The notes below the pieces were generated by a model, which had not been told where the DNA came from, searched no databases, and saw only the letters and a list, made by a program, of their open reading frames with translations. From positions 21,411 to 85,410 of the forward strand of contig JAFDYG010000219.1 of NCBI GenBank assembly GCA_018267545.1: a stretch of 64,000 nt of DNA. Reading direction: 5' to 3'. The translations under genes and the position numbers were made by a program. Positions 1 to 8,360 of this stretch are shown in pieces. Position 1 is the stretch's first letter. Each line of letters begins with the position of its first letter. The stretch comes from Bacteroidota bacterium (lineage in GTDB: Bacteria; Bacteroidota; Bacteroidia; Chitinophagales; Chitinophagaceae).

Positions 1-1184
1 TTCTGCCCGGCGCGCGCATCTAGCAGTGCGGAAAAATACCAAGCTTCGCTATTCGTGGGGTCGGCCATCTTATACAAATCCACCAGCCGCCGCGCCTCGA
101 CATTGGCGTTGCCGAAGATCGCGCGGTTGCTCAGAGAATAGAAGGCTAGTGATAGAAAGGCGAGCAGCCGCTGATACATGCCCCGTTCGGCCGTCTTCAG
201 CTGTGATTTTGCTTGCAGGTCTTTGATCACTCCGGCCCAGTAGCGGTTGTCGCCATTTTGAAAGTGCTGCATATATTCCCCCTTGAAGGTCTGCTCCTTG
301 TTCAACAGCTGCTGCTCGAGCTGCCGTTCCTGCTGATATTTCGGATTACCGTTCAGGTTATTCAGCTTTTCTTTAAACCAACGGCTTTCACTAAGAACCG
401 CTATCCAAAACTGGCACTCCTGCGCCGCCCTGATCAGCCGATTATTTTTGTACTCCTCTTCAACCTGCAATCTCCCCATTGCGCTATAATCGGACTTGCT
501 CACCTGGTCGGTTTTCAGCCCTACAAAGGCTAATTCCATGCGATTTGCCGGCGCCCATTCGTGCTTGCCGTCGAAGAAGATGATCCTGTGCCTCGTCCTT
601 GTCTTATCCAGCTCCGACTGGGTGGCGATAAGGTCCGTCAGGTTCATGTCGCCTTCGCCCGCCAGGAGGGTATAGCTAAAGGGGAAGTTATCGGCCTGCA
701 CTCCATCCGGTAAGGCTGCCCCGCCTGCGATCACCCCCTTGATGCTGGCGGGATACTGGATAGCGACAAAGCTGGCTACTTTCGCTCCCCCCGAAAACCC
801 GCAGGTATAGACGCGATTGGCGTCGATCTTTAGCCGTGCCCGGGTATCTTCGTACAGTTTCTGCCAGATCTTTTCCGACGTCGACCAGTCGTTGCCGTTT
901 TTGGAGTTGTTGCTTCCTACGAGAATAAATCCATACTTATCCGCCAGGTCTTTATACTTATTCACGGGCAAGGCGCCCGCTCCATGCGGGTCGAAGAAAT
1001 AGACGATACCATCGCCCCCCTTCGCAGGAATATATAAGGCATAGGATTGGGTAGGGTCGGTTTTACAAACAACCGCATCGATGACCTTACCTGACGGGAA
1101 GGTCTGTGCACATACAGTGGACACCGCAATCAGGACATACAGCCCAACCCCTAGAATTTTAAAAAATCTGGCTTTTTTTCGCAT
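1..1184 (-). CDS. Secreted alpha/beta-hydrolase-like protein (3' end outside window)
   Basis: An open frame of 394 codons starts at ATG 1184 and runs off the left edge, so the C-terminus is missing. Residues 1-26 look like a signal peptide ending in VCAQ. The next 190 residues have the layout of the esterase/PHB-depolymerase type of alpha/beta-hydrolase: a DPHGAG strand turn near 65-70, a nucleophile elbow GFSGG at 129-133 (Ser131), and a candidate catalytic histidine in GKHEW (His208). Beyond about residue 240 the protein becomes helical, with many Glu, Gln and Leu and repeat-like segments, possibly TPR-like. The substrate cannot be told from sequence. It is divergent from the L,D-transpeptidase gene. 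The Ser/His placement supports a hydrolase fold; the role of the helical tail is unknown. Confidence 0.8.
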   Translation of the reverse strand, partial: MRKKARFFKILGVGLYVLIAVSTVCAQTFPSGKVIDAVVCKTDPTQSYALYIPAKGGDGIVYFFDPHGAGALPVNKYKDLADKYGFILVGSNNSKNGNDWSTSEKIWQKLYEDTRARLKIDANRVYTCGFSGGAKVASFVAIQYPASIKGVIAGGAALPDGVQADNFPFSYTLLAGEGDMNLTDLIATQSELDKTRTRHRIIFFDGKHEWAPANRMELAFVGLKTDQVSKSDYSAMGRLQVEEEYKNNRLIRAAQECQFWIAVLSESRWFKEKLNNLNGNPKYQQERQLEQQLLNKEQTFKGEYMQHFQNGDNRYWAGVIKDLQAKSQLKTAERGMYQRLLAFLSLAFYSLSNRAIFGNANVEARRLVDLYKMADPTNSEAWYFSALLDARAGQ

Positions 1185-1234
1185 ATTCGACTGTTAAAGT
1201 CTGTTAACAACCGGCAGTATAGAGCTATGATCGA

Positions 1235-1242
1235 TATCTTTG
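1235..1242 (+). promoter_or_regulatory. Possible Bacteroidota -7 promoter element
   Basis: TATCTTTG matches the TAnnTTTG consensus exactly and lies 44 bases before the ATG at 1287. I see no good TTTG element at the expected -33 distance, so this is a half match only. It could drive the L,D-transpeptidase-like gene. Confidence 0.35.
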
Positions 1243-1286
1243 CCCAACCAATATTTATATTTTAAAAACCAATAATCTATTCAGTG

Positions 1287-2021
1287 ATGAAGGATCTGAT
1301 GCGCCGGTCCGGTAAATATCTGACAATTACCGGTCTTTTTGTAATCGTTTTGTTCGGACAAAGCTTTACCCACGCGAACAACGCCCCAGCCCCCAAAGTA
1401 TCTTTCACGCTCGCCGATTCCGCCCGGTTCAATGTACTATATGATAGCCTGCAGCTGGATGAGCTGGGTCTAAGCTCACAAGCCTTTCATAAAGCCGTCA
1501 ATGGCTTTCTACACCTGGTGGCCCTGGGAGAAATCACCAACCCGGGGGTTCTCTCCATCATCGACTTCTCCCTTCCCTCCAGCCAAAAAAGACTATTCGT
1601 CCTCGATACCTATAATGGCAAGCTGCTCTTCAATACCCTGGTCGCGCATGGCCGCAACTCCGGCCAGCTGCTCGCCACCCGTTTCTCCAACCGGCGTAAC
1701 AGCTTTATGAGCAGCCTGGGATTCTATCTGACCGGCGACACCTTTATCGGTCAGCACGGCTATTCCATGCGGCTGGAAGGAATGGAAAAGGGAGTAAACG
1801 ACCACGTCTTCAGCCGGGCCATCATCATGCATCCCGCCGACTACGTCAGCGAAGAACACATCCAGCAATGGGGCTATCTCGGCCGCAGCGAAGGCTGCCC
1901 CGCCATACCGGAGGAAGTAAACCGGCCCATCATCGATGAAATCCAGGGGGGCAGCTGCCTCTATATTTACGGAACCGGAACCGATAAAAAGTACAAGCGA
2001 AGCAGCAACAAAAAGAAGTGA
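1287..2021 (+). CDS. Murein L,D-transpeptidase-like protein (YkuD_2 type)
   Basis: This 244-residue exported protein has an N-terminal hydrophobic segment (about residues 12-28), then a catalytic-type domain. Hallmarks are HGRNSG (about 121-126), a histidine in IMHPADYVS (about 180-188), and GRSEGCPAIP (about 199-208), whose Cys would be the nucleophile. This matches the murein L,D-transpeptidase catalytic-like family, whose YkuD-related members act on peptidoglycan stem peptides outside the cytoplasmic membrane. The frame can be opened three bases earlier at a GTG, but the ATG at 1287 is preferred. The C-terminus is a lysine-rich tail. It stands alone, with 36 bases to the HAD gene on the same strand. 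Family assignment is firm; the reaction (crosslinking, lipoprotein attachment or trimming) is not known. Confidence 0.85.
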   Translation: MKDLMRRSGKYLTITGLFVIVLFGQSFTHANNAPAPKVSFTLADSARFNVLYDSLQLDELGLSSQAFHKAVNGFLHLVALGEITNPGVLSIIDFSLPSSQKRLFVLDTYNGKLLFNTLVAHGRNSGQLLATRFSNRRNSFMSSLGFYLTGDTFIGQHGYSMRLEGMEKGVNDHVFSRAIIMHPADYVSEEHIQQWGYLGRSEGCPAIPEEVNRPIIDEIQGGSCLYIYGTGTDKKYKRSSNKKK

Positions 2022-2057
2022 TTTCTTGTTAGATTGCAGTAATTAAACACACTAGCA

Positions 2058-2693
2058 ATGGCAGCGAAATCAACAGCAGCGCCCGTGACGGCATTGTTCC
2101 TGGACATCGGCGGCGTAATGCTCACCAACGGTTGGGACAGACGTGCGCGGGAAGGGGCAGCGAAAAAGTTCAACCTGAACCTGGACGAATTGAACGATCG
2201 ACACCGGATGACCTTCGATACCTATGAAACCGGCAAGCTCAGCCTGGACGACTACCTGAAGAAATCGGTCTTTTATGAACCGCGCCCTTTTACCATCGAA
2301 GAGTTCCGCTCTTTCATGTTCGATCAGTCGGTAGCTTATACCGAAATGATCGACCTCGTCAAAGAGCTAAAAGCCAAATATGGCCTAAAGATCGCCGTAG
2401 TCAACAACGAAGGCCGGGAATTGAACGAACACCGCATCAGGACCTTTAAGCTCAACGAATTTGTAGATTTTTTCATCTCCTCCTGTTTTGTCCACTTCCG
2501 CAAACCGGACGTAGACATTTGGAAGATCGCGCTCGACATCGCACAGGTTCCCTGCAGTGAAGTCGTATATATCGACGACCGGAATATGTTCGTCCAGGTG
2601 GCCGAAGGTCTCGGCCTCCGCGGCATTACCCACAATTATAAGAACGTCGATCAAACCCGGCAGCGGCTCGCTGAAATGGGTCTGACACTTTAA
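2058..2693 (+). CDS. HAD-superfamily hydrolase (subfamily IA)
   Basis: A 211-residue cytoplasmic protein, probably a small-molecule phosphatase. Motif I is FLDIGGV with nucleophile Asp16. The second Asp of the DxD signature is replaced by Gly18, as in the GGV subgroup that includes YihX-like sugar phosphatases. Motif II is VVNN near 114-117, where Ser or Thr is usual. Motif III is the Lys of RKPD (Lys149) and motif IV is YIDDR (Asp173, Asp174). A helical cap lies between residues 22 and 95. The gene is followed at once by a 12-bp perfect hairpin. The fold is clear; the substrate is unknown, and the unusual motifs I and II make altered activity possible. Confidence 0.85.
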   Translation: MAAKSTAAPVTALFLDIGGVMLTNGWDRRAREGAAKKFNLNLDELNDRHRMTFDTYETGKLSLDDYLKKSVFYEPRPFTIEEFRSFMFDQSVAYTEMIDLVKELKAKYGLKIAVVNNEGRELNEHRIRTFKLNEFVDFFISSCFVHFRKPDVDIWKIALDIAQVPCSEVVYIDDRNMFVQVAEGLGLRGITHNYKNVDQTRQRLAEMGLTL

Positions 2694-2703
2694 CATAACT
2701 TTC

Positions 2704-2738
2704 AAAACAAGATAGGGTGATTAGCTCTATCTTGTTTT
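2704..2738 (+). terminator. Hairpin between HAD gene and next ORF
   Basis: A perfect 12-bp inverted repeat (AAAACAAGATAG, 2704-2715; CTATCTTGTTTT, 2727-2738) with an 11-base loop starts 10 bases after the HAD stop codon. The descending arm ends in TTTT, so it can act as a terminator in either direction. It abuts the ATG at 2739, so on any read-through transcript the ribosome-binding region of the next gene would be paired. Confidence 0.55.
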
Positions 2739-3452
2739 ATGCCTGCTTCCTGCTACTACCTGCTCCTTCTCCTGCTGCTGTCATTCCCGGCTACAGCACA
2801 GCAGTTTTTAAGCGGAAAGATCAGACGACGGTCCAGCACCGAAATCATCCCCTCCGTCAGCGTCATCAACATTTCACAAAAGCGCACCAATATCTCCGAT
2901 ATGGGCGGAAACTATAAAATTCCAGCCAGGCCCGGAGATACGATCACGTTCTCTTCCGCCGGCTACCTGCCTGACACAGCCATCGTCAGCGACTGGATGT
3001 TTAAAGAAAAAGATGGTTACCTCGTGGCCCTTCAACCTCACATAGTAGCATTACCCTCCGTCCAGGTCGACGAAGGTTCCAACTATCGCCTGGACTCCTT
3101 AAAAAGAAGCGAAGACTACGCCTGGGTTTATCCGGTACATCGCAGAAGACTAATCGGCAGCGAGACACCGGTGGGATTCGGCGTAATCATCAGCCCCCTC
3201 GATTATTTCGGGAAAAAAGAAACGCAGAAAAGACGGTTACGCAAACGTCTGAAACAAGAAGAGATCGACTATTATATAGACTTCCGTTTTCCAGCCGCCT
3301 ATGTGTCGAAAGTCACCGGCCTGCAGGGTGATTCGCTTCGAGTCTTTATGTATCGATACCGGCCCAGCTATAAATGGTGCCGCGGTGCTTCCAATGAAGA
3401 CATCCTGCTTTATATCAACGATAAGCTAAAGAAATATCACCAGGGGTACTAG
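2739..3452 (+). CDS. Secreted protein with carboxypeptidase-regulatory-like domain
   Basis: A 237-residue exported protein with a leucine-rich signal peptide ending at about residue 21 (PATAQ). Residues 22-100 resemble the CarboxypepD_reg-like beta-sandwich common in Bacteroidota (ISDMGGNYKIPARPGDTITFSSAGY). The rest is basic (YFGKKETQKRRLRKRLKQEE) and unrecognised. ATG 2739 is the first usable start after an in-frame stop at 2718, and gives a proper signal peptide. It sits directly behind a hairpin and is convergent with the BASS transporter gene, their stop codons overlapping. Proteins of this kind are often called hypothetical; I cannot give a function. Confidence 0.7.
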   Translation: MPASCYYLLLLLLLSFPATAQQFLSGKIRRRSSTEIIPSVSVINISQKRTNISDMGGNYKIPARPGDTITFSSAGYLPDTAIVSDWMFKEKDGYLVALQPHIVALPSVQVDEGSNYRLDSLKRSEDYAWVYPVHRRRLIGSETPVGFGVIISPLDYFGKKETQKRRLRKRLKQEEIDYYIDFRFPAAYVSKVTGLQGDSLRVFMYRYRPSYKWCRGASNEDILLYINDKLKKYHQGY

Positions 3453-4453
3453 CTGTCCTTCGGCTCCCGGTTATGCCACCAGCTTGCGAGAGAAGACCCC
3501 GTCGTATTCATGAGCGGTCCAAAGATGGCCGGCGCCAGGCCGACGGTAGCCAGCTTGCCCATCGTCAGGGCAAGCCCCGAAGCAAGCCCCGCATTCTGCA
3601 TCCCCACTTCCAATGCGATGGTCCGGCAGTCCCGCTCGGGAAAACGCATCAGCCGGCCCGCCCAGTAGCCAAGGAAATAACCCGCGGTATTGTGCAGCAG
3701 GGTAGCCAGTATTAATAACCCGCCTATTTGCACCAGACTATCATGTCCTGCCGAGGTAATCACCACGATAATCAACGCGATTCCTCCCATTGAAACAATA
3801 GGCATAGCCTTGTCGAGCCACTTGAATTTCCCCCGCACCAGGTAGTGAAATAATAACCCTGCAATAATAGGAAAGATGACCATCTTCATAATTTCCCAGA
3901 TCATTACTTGCCAATGCACTTCAATAAGTTGACCAGCCAATAGCTTCATCATCAGCGGCGTCAGAAAAGGCGCCAGCAAGGTCGAGACCGCCGTTACAGA
4001 TACCGACAATGCCAGATTTGCCTTTGCCAGAAAAGCCATAACATTGGAGGCTAATCCGCTGGGACAACAGCCAACCAGGATAATGCCTGCAGCAATTTCC
4101 GGAGGAAAATTAAAAAGCCTTGCCAGTCCAAAACCCACCAATGGCATGATCGTATAATGACAGATCACGCCGATGATGACCCCTTTCGGCATCCGAAGCA
4201 CATCGGCAAAATCCTTCAGGCTTAGCTCCGTTCCCATCCCGAACATGATCACCTGCAGGAGCGGAACGATCAGCCGGGAGAGCTTGAAGTCTCCCACGGA
4301 AATAAAATATTGAGGATAGAAAAGGGCTATGCTCACGACGGCCAGAATAATCATCGTAAAGCTTAGCCCTTTTATTAATGGATAACGTCGAACAAAGATC
4401 GCCAGACCGGCAAAAAAAATCATAAGAAGCCATCCCAACCATTGGTGTTGCAT
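3449..4453 (-). CDS. BASS-family (bile acid:sodium symporter-like) transporter
   Basis: A 334-residue membrane protein with about ten hydrophobic segments and no signal peptide, typical in length and pattern of the bile acid:sodium symporter (BASS) family. The stretch IILVGCCPSGLASNVMAFLAKAN carries the conserved GCCP...SN element of the family's first unwound helix; a second copy-like region is EVGMQNAGLASGLA. Bacterial members move organic anions such as pyruvate, pantoate or sulfonates with sodium. It is the last gene of the six-gene run starting at SusC (13101), 25 bases after the dehydratase, so I infer that it imports a carboxylate made or released in the periplasm by that pathway. The actual substrate is unproven. 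Confidence 0.88.
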   Translation of the reverse strand: MQHQWLGWLLMIFFAGLAIFVRRYPLIKGLSFTMIILAVVSIALFYPQYFISVGDFKLSRLIVPLLQVIMFGMGTELSLKDFADVLRMPKGVIIGVICHYTIMPLVGFGLARLFNFPPEIAAGIILVGCCPSGLASNVMAFLAKANLALSVSVTAVSTLLAPFLTPLMMKLLAGQLIEVHWQVMIWEIMKMVIFPIIAGLLFHYLVRGKFKWLDKAMPIVSMGGIALIIVVITSAGHDSLVQIGGLLILATLLHNTAGYFLGYWAGRLMRFPERDCRTIALEVGMQNAGLASGLALTMGKLATVGLAPAIFGPLMNTTGSSLASWWHNREPKDS

Positions 4454-4478
4454 ATCGTCGTTTTTTCGCCGGCCCTAT

Positions 4479-5933
4479 CTAGCTCCACAACCGATCCCAT
4501 GACCGAACATTGTCCCATTCCGGCGTAGGACCAAAATAGTTCTTATTCTCGGGATCCAGATGTTTTTTCAGGACTTCTTCATTTAATTCGAGACCCAGCC
4601 CCGGCGTATCGGGTACATTGGCAAAGCCTTTTTCAAAAAACGGTTTGCCGTCCTTCGTTTTAGCAAAATCCGTCCAGTAAGGCAGGTCGAGGGAATGATG
4701 CTCCAGCGCCACAAAGTTCTGGGTAGCCGCCGCGCAGTGCACATTGGCCATAAAGCTGACGGGCAGCCCAGCAAAGTGCATGGCCATCGCCACCCCTTTC
4801 TCTTCGGCATAGTCGCCGATTTTTTTCGTCTCCAGCAGTCCGCCCGAGGTAGCCAGGTCGGGATGGATCAGGTCGGTAGCGTGGTTATCCACGAGCTTTA
4901 TAAATTCTTCCTTGAGATAGATGTCTTCGCCCGTATTCGTGGGGGTTTCGATACTCCTCGTGATTTCCTTCCACTCGTCGGTAAACTGCCAGGGGATCAG
5001 GTCTTCCAGCCAGGCCAGCCGGTAGTGCTCCAGCCCCTTACCCAGGCGTATGGCGTTGTTCATATCGAAATGGCCATAGTGGTCCGACGCAAGGGGGACC
5101 TCAAAGCCGATGACGTCCCGGACCTTGGCGACGTACTTTGCCATTTCCTCGATCCCCTTATCCGTCACCTGCACCTGTGTAAAGGGATGTTTGGTGGCCC
5201 CATAGCTTCCCGGCGCCATGTTCCATTGGCGCTGTACGTCCCAGAAATTGGAGTTGACGATCGTCCCCGGTATCTTCCGGACCATCTCGATTCCCAGGTC
5301 CATCTTCAGGAAGGTAAAGCCCTTGCCTTCCAGGCGGTCTTTTAGCTTGGCGACGAATACATCCGGGTCTTCCTCTTCCGGCGTGTCGGCATAGAGCCGT
5401 ACCTTGTCGCGGTACTTGCCGCCGAGGAGCTGGTAGCAGGGTACGTTGTACGCTTTACCCGCGAGGTCCCACAGCGCCATTTCCACCGCACATACTCCCC
5501 CGCCCTGTCGGCCGTGAAAGCCAAATTGCTTGATCCGCTTAAAGATCAGCTCTACATTACAGGGGTTCATGCCGATGATCCTGCTTTTCAGGAACATCGC
5601 ATATCGATAGTCCGCTCCGTCGCGCACTTCTCCCAGGCCATAGATGCCCTGGTTGGTGTCGATCCGGATGATGGTGCAGCGACCTGTGGTGTTCATGACC
5701 GTGGCGTAGCGCATGTCGGTAATCTTCAAATCGGAAGGACTTGAAAAGCGGGAGACCTTCGACGTGCTTTGCGCAAGGGTGTCTTCGATGCCGGCGAAGA
5801 ATAGTCCGCTGAGGGAAAGCCCGCCGAGGGCCGAGTTTTTTAAAAAGGAACGCCGGCTGTTTTCGACGACAGGCTTTGTCTCTTCAGGGTCGGTCAAGCC
5901 AAATCTGGCTAAAAATTTTTTTGAAGGATTCAT
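4479..5933 (-). CDS. Enolase-superfamily (mandelate racemase/MLE type) dehydratase-like protein with Tat-like signal
   Basis: A 484-residue member of the mandelate racemase/muconate-lactonizing branch. An N-terminal extension carries NSRRSFLKNSALGGLSLSG (26-43), a Tat-like signal, so the enzyme is probably exported. The capping domain covers about 70-190 and the barrel follows. Visible catalytic elements are LKMD (Lys210, Asp212), SDHYGHFD (Asp284, His285), LEDLIPW (Glu310), GEDIY (Glu336) and MHFAGLP (His386). This resembles acid-sugar dehydratases such as gluconate, galactonate or mannonate dehydratases. Between 222 and 262 lies an insertion of the kind seen in the RspA/mannonate dehydratase group. 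The gene lies between the RraA-like protein and the BASS transporter. Family assignment is firm; the sugar acid used is inferred from context only. Confidence 0.88.
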   Translation of the reverse strand: MNPSKKFLARFGLTDPEETKPVVENSRRSFLKNSALGGLSLSGLFFAGIEDTLAQSTSKVSRFSSPSDLKITDMRYATVMNTTGRCTIIRIDTNQGIYGLGEVRDGADYRYAMFLKSRIIGMNPCNVELIFKRIKQFGFHGRQGGGVCAVEMALWDLAGKAYNVPCYQLLGGKYRDKVRLYADTPEEEDPDVFVAKLKDRLEGKGFTFLKMDLGIEMVRKIPGTIVNSNFWDVQRQWNMAPGSYGATKHPFTQVQVTDKGIEEMAKYVAKVRDVIGFEVPLASDHYGHFDMNNAIRLGKGLEHYRLAWLEDLIPWQFTDEWKEITRSIETPTNTGEDIYLKEEFIKLVDNHATDLIHPDLATSGGLLETKKIGDYAEEKGVAMAMHFAGLPVSFMANVHCAAATQNFVALEHHSLDLPYWTDFAKTKDGKPFFEKGFANVPDTPGLGLELNEEVLKKHLDPENKNYFGPTPEWDNVRSWDRLWS

Positions 5934-5954
5934 ATGACGTATTTTTTATTGTAA

Positions 5955-6893
5955 TTACCATGTGCGGCTTTTCATGTATTCGTCCAGCTCTTTGCGAGAC
6001 ATCGGCAGCTTATCCTGGTGCTCGTCCAGCCAGTGCAGAAAGTCTTTCCTGATCTCTTCCGACCACTGAGTATCGATCTGCCCCGCGAGGTATTTCTTCT
6101 CCCGCAGCCGCTGATGCCCGAACTCGTCCCGCAGCTCGATAAACTCGGAGGTGATGACCACGGTGTCGAGCAAATGAGCCGGGATAAAAATCACCCCGTA
6201 CTTATTAGCCAGAACCGCATCCCCCGGCAGCACGATCGCACGGCCGATACGAATCGGCGCGTTGATCGACGTCAGCATCATCTGCTGGATATAGGAAGGG
6301 TCTACTCCTTTTACCCAGCCGTTAAAACCCTGTATTTCGCTGAGCCCCGCTTCATCCCGCACCGACCCATAGAAGATCACCCCCCGATGAGAGCGGGAAT
6401 AGATGGAATTGCCCAGATTGTCCCCGATCAACGTACCATCGGCCATCTTAAGATAGCCATCCGCCACGTACACGTCCCCATCCGTCAGCACGTCGATGGG
6501 CCAGGAATTGGTTCCGCCCTGCTGGTTGCGGCCTTCCGCCTTCCCTTGCTCTTTTACGACGGCCGCCAGGTCGGGACGCAATGGCGTATATTGGGCGGTG
6601 ACGACCCTGCCGGTCATGGCTCCCCCATCCGGGTGGATGACGTGCCAGTCGCCTTCGTATTGGTTCTGATAGCCGAGATTGCGAAGAACGCCCCAGGCTT
6701 CTTCAAGAGAGATGTTCTTCAGCCGTTCGAGAAGCTTGTCGGATACGTGCGGCCGGCCATCCGCCGAACGCTCGCCCTTCCAGCCCGGCGTGAGCGCTTT
6801 GATATATTCCGGGGAAGAGCCGACCCGCTGAGCCTGCAGCCCCATGGAAACACCCGTAAACACCAGGAACAAGAGCTTTCTGATCATATTCAT
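5955..6893 (-). CDS. RraA-family protein (HMG/CHA aldolase-like) with signal peptide
   Basis: A 312-residue protein, longer than the usual 160-230 of RraA-like proteins because of an N-terminal signal peptide (residues 1-22, ending LQAQ) and a C-terminal helical tail. The core has the family's Mg/pyruvate-enolate site: GDNLGNSIY (Asp158) followed after exactly 20 residues by Arg179-Asp180, the D-x20-R-D signature of class II pyruvate aldolases related to 4-hydroxy-4-methyl-2-oxoglutarate aldolase. RraA proteins that only bind RNase E lack export signals, which favours an enzymatic role here. It lies 13 bases after the sugar kinase and 21 bases before the dehydratase. I infer retro-aldol cleavage or oxaloacetate-type decarboxylation of a keto acid in the periplasm; the substrate is unknown. 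Confidence 0.85.
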   Translation of the reverse strand: MNMIRKLLFLVFTGVSMGLQAQRVGSSPEYIKALTPGWKGERSADGRPHVSDKLLERLKNISLEEAWGVLRNLGYQNQYEGDWHVIHPDGGAMTGRVVTAQYTPLRPDLAAVVKEQGKAEGRNQQGGTNSWPIDVLTDGDVYVADGYLKMADGTLIGDNLGNSIYSRSHRGVIFYGSVRDEAGLSEIQGFNGWVKGVDPSYIQQMMLTSINAPIRIGRAIVLPGDAVLANKYGVIFIPAHLLDTVVITSEFIELRDEFGHQRLREKKYLAGQIDTQWSEEIRKDFLHWLDEHQDKLPMSRKELDEYMKSRTW

Positions 6894-6906
6894 GTGTATT
6901 AGAAAT

Positions 6907-8352
6907 TTAAAATTCGTTCTTAACCATCTCGTATAGCCGCATATATTTTTCTACCCGTTCCCGGTATACGTCATGCGCGGATGGCGACGGCGAATATATA
7001 GCCAGCGGCTGTCGCTGAAAAGCAGTATCCTTCCCCACCGCCTCCATCCCTACGACAACGGCGCCCATCACCGCGCTCTCCTCTTCGCCGAAGGTGAGCA
7101 CTTTTACGTTGAACACGTCGGCCAGCATCTGCAGCCAGAGCGGACTCCGTGAAAAGCCGCCGGTCGCGTGCAATTCGGTGATATCCCTGTTCTCGGCCAG
7201 GATTTTACCGATGCTATATACCGCATAAATGACGCCTTCCATCGCCGCCCGAACCAGGTGCGCCTTGGTATGACGAATCTCCAATCCAAAATAAAACCCC
7301 TTCGCCTTCGAGTTCCATATCGGCGCACGCTCTCCCAGGATATAGGGTATAAAGAGCAGACCATCCGAACCCGGGGGCACCGTCCCTGCCAGCTCGAACA
7401 GCTGTTCATAGCTATCGTCGGACTGCAGGAGGTTTTCCTTCAGCCACTGCAGGACGACGGCCCCATTGTTGGTGGCGCCGCCGCTGATATATTCATTGTC
7501 CCTTACGTGATATCGAAAGGTGCGCATGGCGCTGTCCACACCGACACCGGAAAGGATCATCCGCGCCGCGCCGCTGGTCCCAATCGTAACCGCCATAATA
7601 TGATTTCCGCTTGCGCCGGTGGCCAGGTTGGCAGAGGCCCCGTCGCTGCACCCCACCACAATGGGTGTTCCTGGCGGCAGCGACAAGGCGGGTCCGCCGT
7701 TACGTTCATAGGATATAATATGCCGGGGTGAGACCACCCTGGCGAGTTTTGAACGGTCAACAGAAATATATCGCAGGATGTCTTCATCCCAATCGAGCGT
7801 CTGGCTGTTGAGCAGTCCCGTCGCCGAAGCAATCGAGCTATCGACAGGCCGCTGGCCAAAAAGATGGCCAAAGACGTATTCCTTTATTCCGATAAAAGCC
7901 GCCGCGGAATCGAATAAGGCGGGCTCTTCCCGGCGAAGCCATAAGAGCTTGCAGAGCGGCGTCATGGCGTGGATCGGCACCCCGGTAGCGTTATAGAAGG
8001 TCTTCCCCTTACCATTGAGGGAGAGTCCCTGCGCGATGGACGCGGCCCTGTTATCCGCCCAGATCATACAAGGCGTAAGCGGCCGCTCCCGCTCGTCTAT
8101 CGCCAGCAGGCTGTGCATCGCCGAGCTAAAGGATACCAGCTCCGGCCGGCCGGGTGACAGGTCCCTTGTCACTTCATTGATACAAGCCGTTACACCCCTC
8201 AGGATCTCGTCGGGGTCCAGCTCACTCCGGTCCGGCGCCGTGTGCGCCATTGGATAGGAGAAAGACCGTTTTCCGATCGGCACTCCCTGTCCGTTGAAAG
8301 CAACGGCCTTTACCGAGGTGGTTCCAATGTCCACTCCGAGGTAATAGTTCAT
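6907..8352 (-). CDS. FGGY-family carbohydrate kinase (gluconokinase-like)
   Basis: A 481-residue cytoplasmic kinase. The N-terminal phosphate loop is DIGTTSVKAVAF (8-19). ADNRAA follows in the first domain, then the second-domain motifs GCSDGA, TIGTSGA, the FGGY-type signature region GLLFIPYILGERAPIW, and ATGGFSRSPLW near the C-terminus. The ERAPIWN box and overall length fit gluconokinases of the FGGY family, but xylulo- or glycerol-kinase relatives cannot be excluded. It lies third in the SusC-led run, 8 bases after SusD. A second FGGY kinase (14135-15664) shares the same boxes, so the locus has two related kinases. Role inferred: phosphorylation of the sugar or sugar acid delivered by the SusCD pair. 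Confidence 0.88.
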   Translation of the reverse strand: MNYYLGVDIGTTSVKAVAFNGQGVPIGKRSFSYPMAHTAPDRSELDPDEILRGVTACINEVTRDLSPGRPELVSFSSAMHSLLAIDERERPLTPCMIWADNRAASIAQGLSLNGKGKTFYNATGVPIHAMTPLCKLLWLRREEPALFDSAAAFIGIKEYVFGHLFGQRPVDSSIASATGLLNSQTLDWDEDILRYISVDRSKLARVVSPRHIISYERNGGPALSLPPGTPIVVGCSDGASANLATGASGNHIMAVTIGTSGAARMILSGVGVDSAMRTFRYHVRDNEYISGGATNNGAVVLQWLKENLLQSDDSYEQLFELAGTVPPGSDGLLFIPYILGERAPIWNSKAKGFYFGLEIRHTKAHLVRAAMEGVIYAVYSIGKILAENRDITELHATGGFSRSPLWLQMLADVFNVKVLTFGEEESAVMGAVVVGMEAVGKDTAFQRQPLAIYSPSPSAHDVYRERVEKYMRLYEMVKNEF

Positions 8353-8360
8353 AAGTCGGA

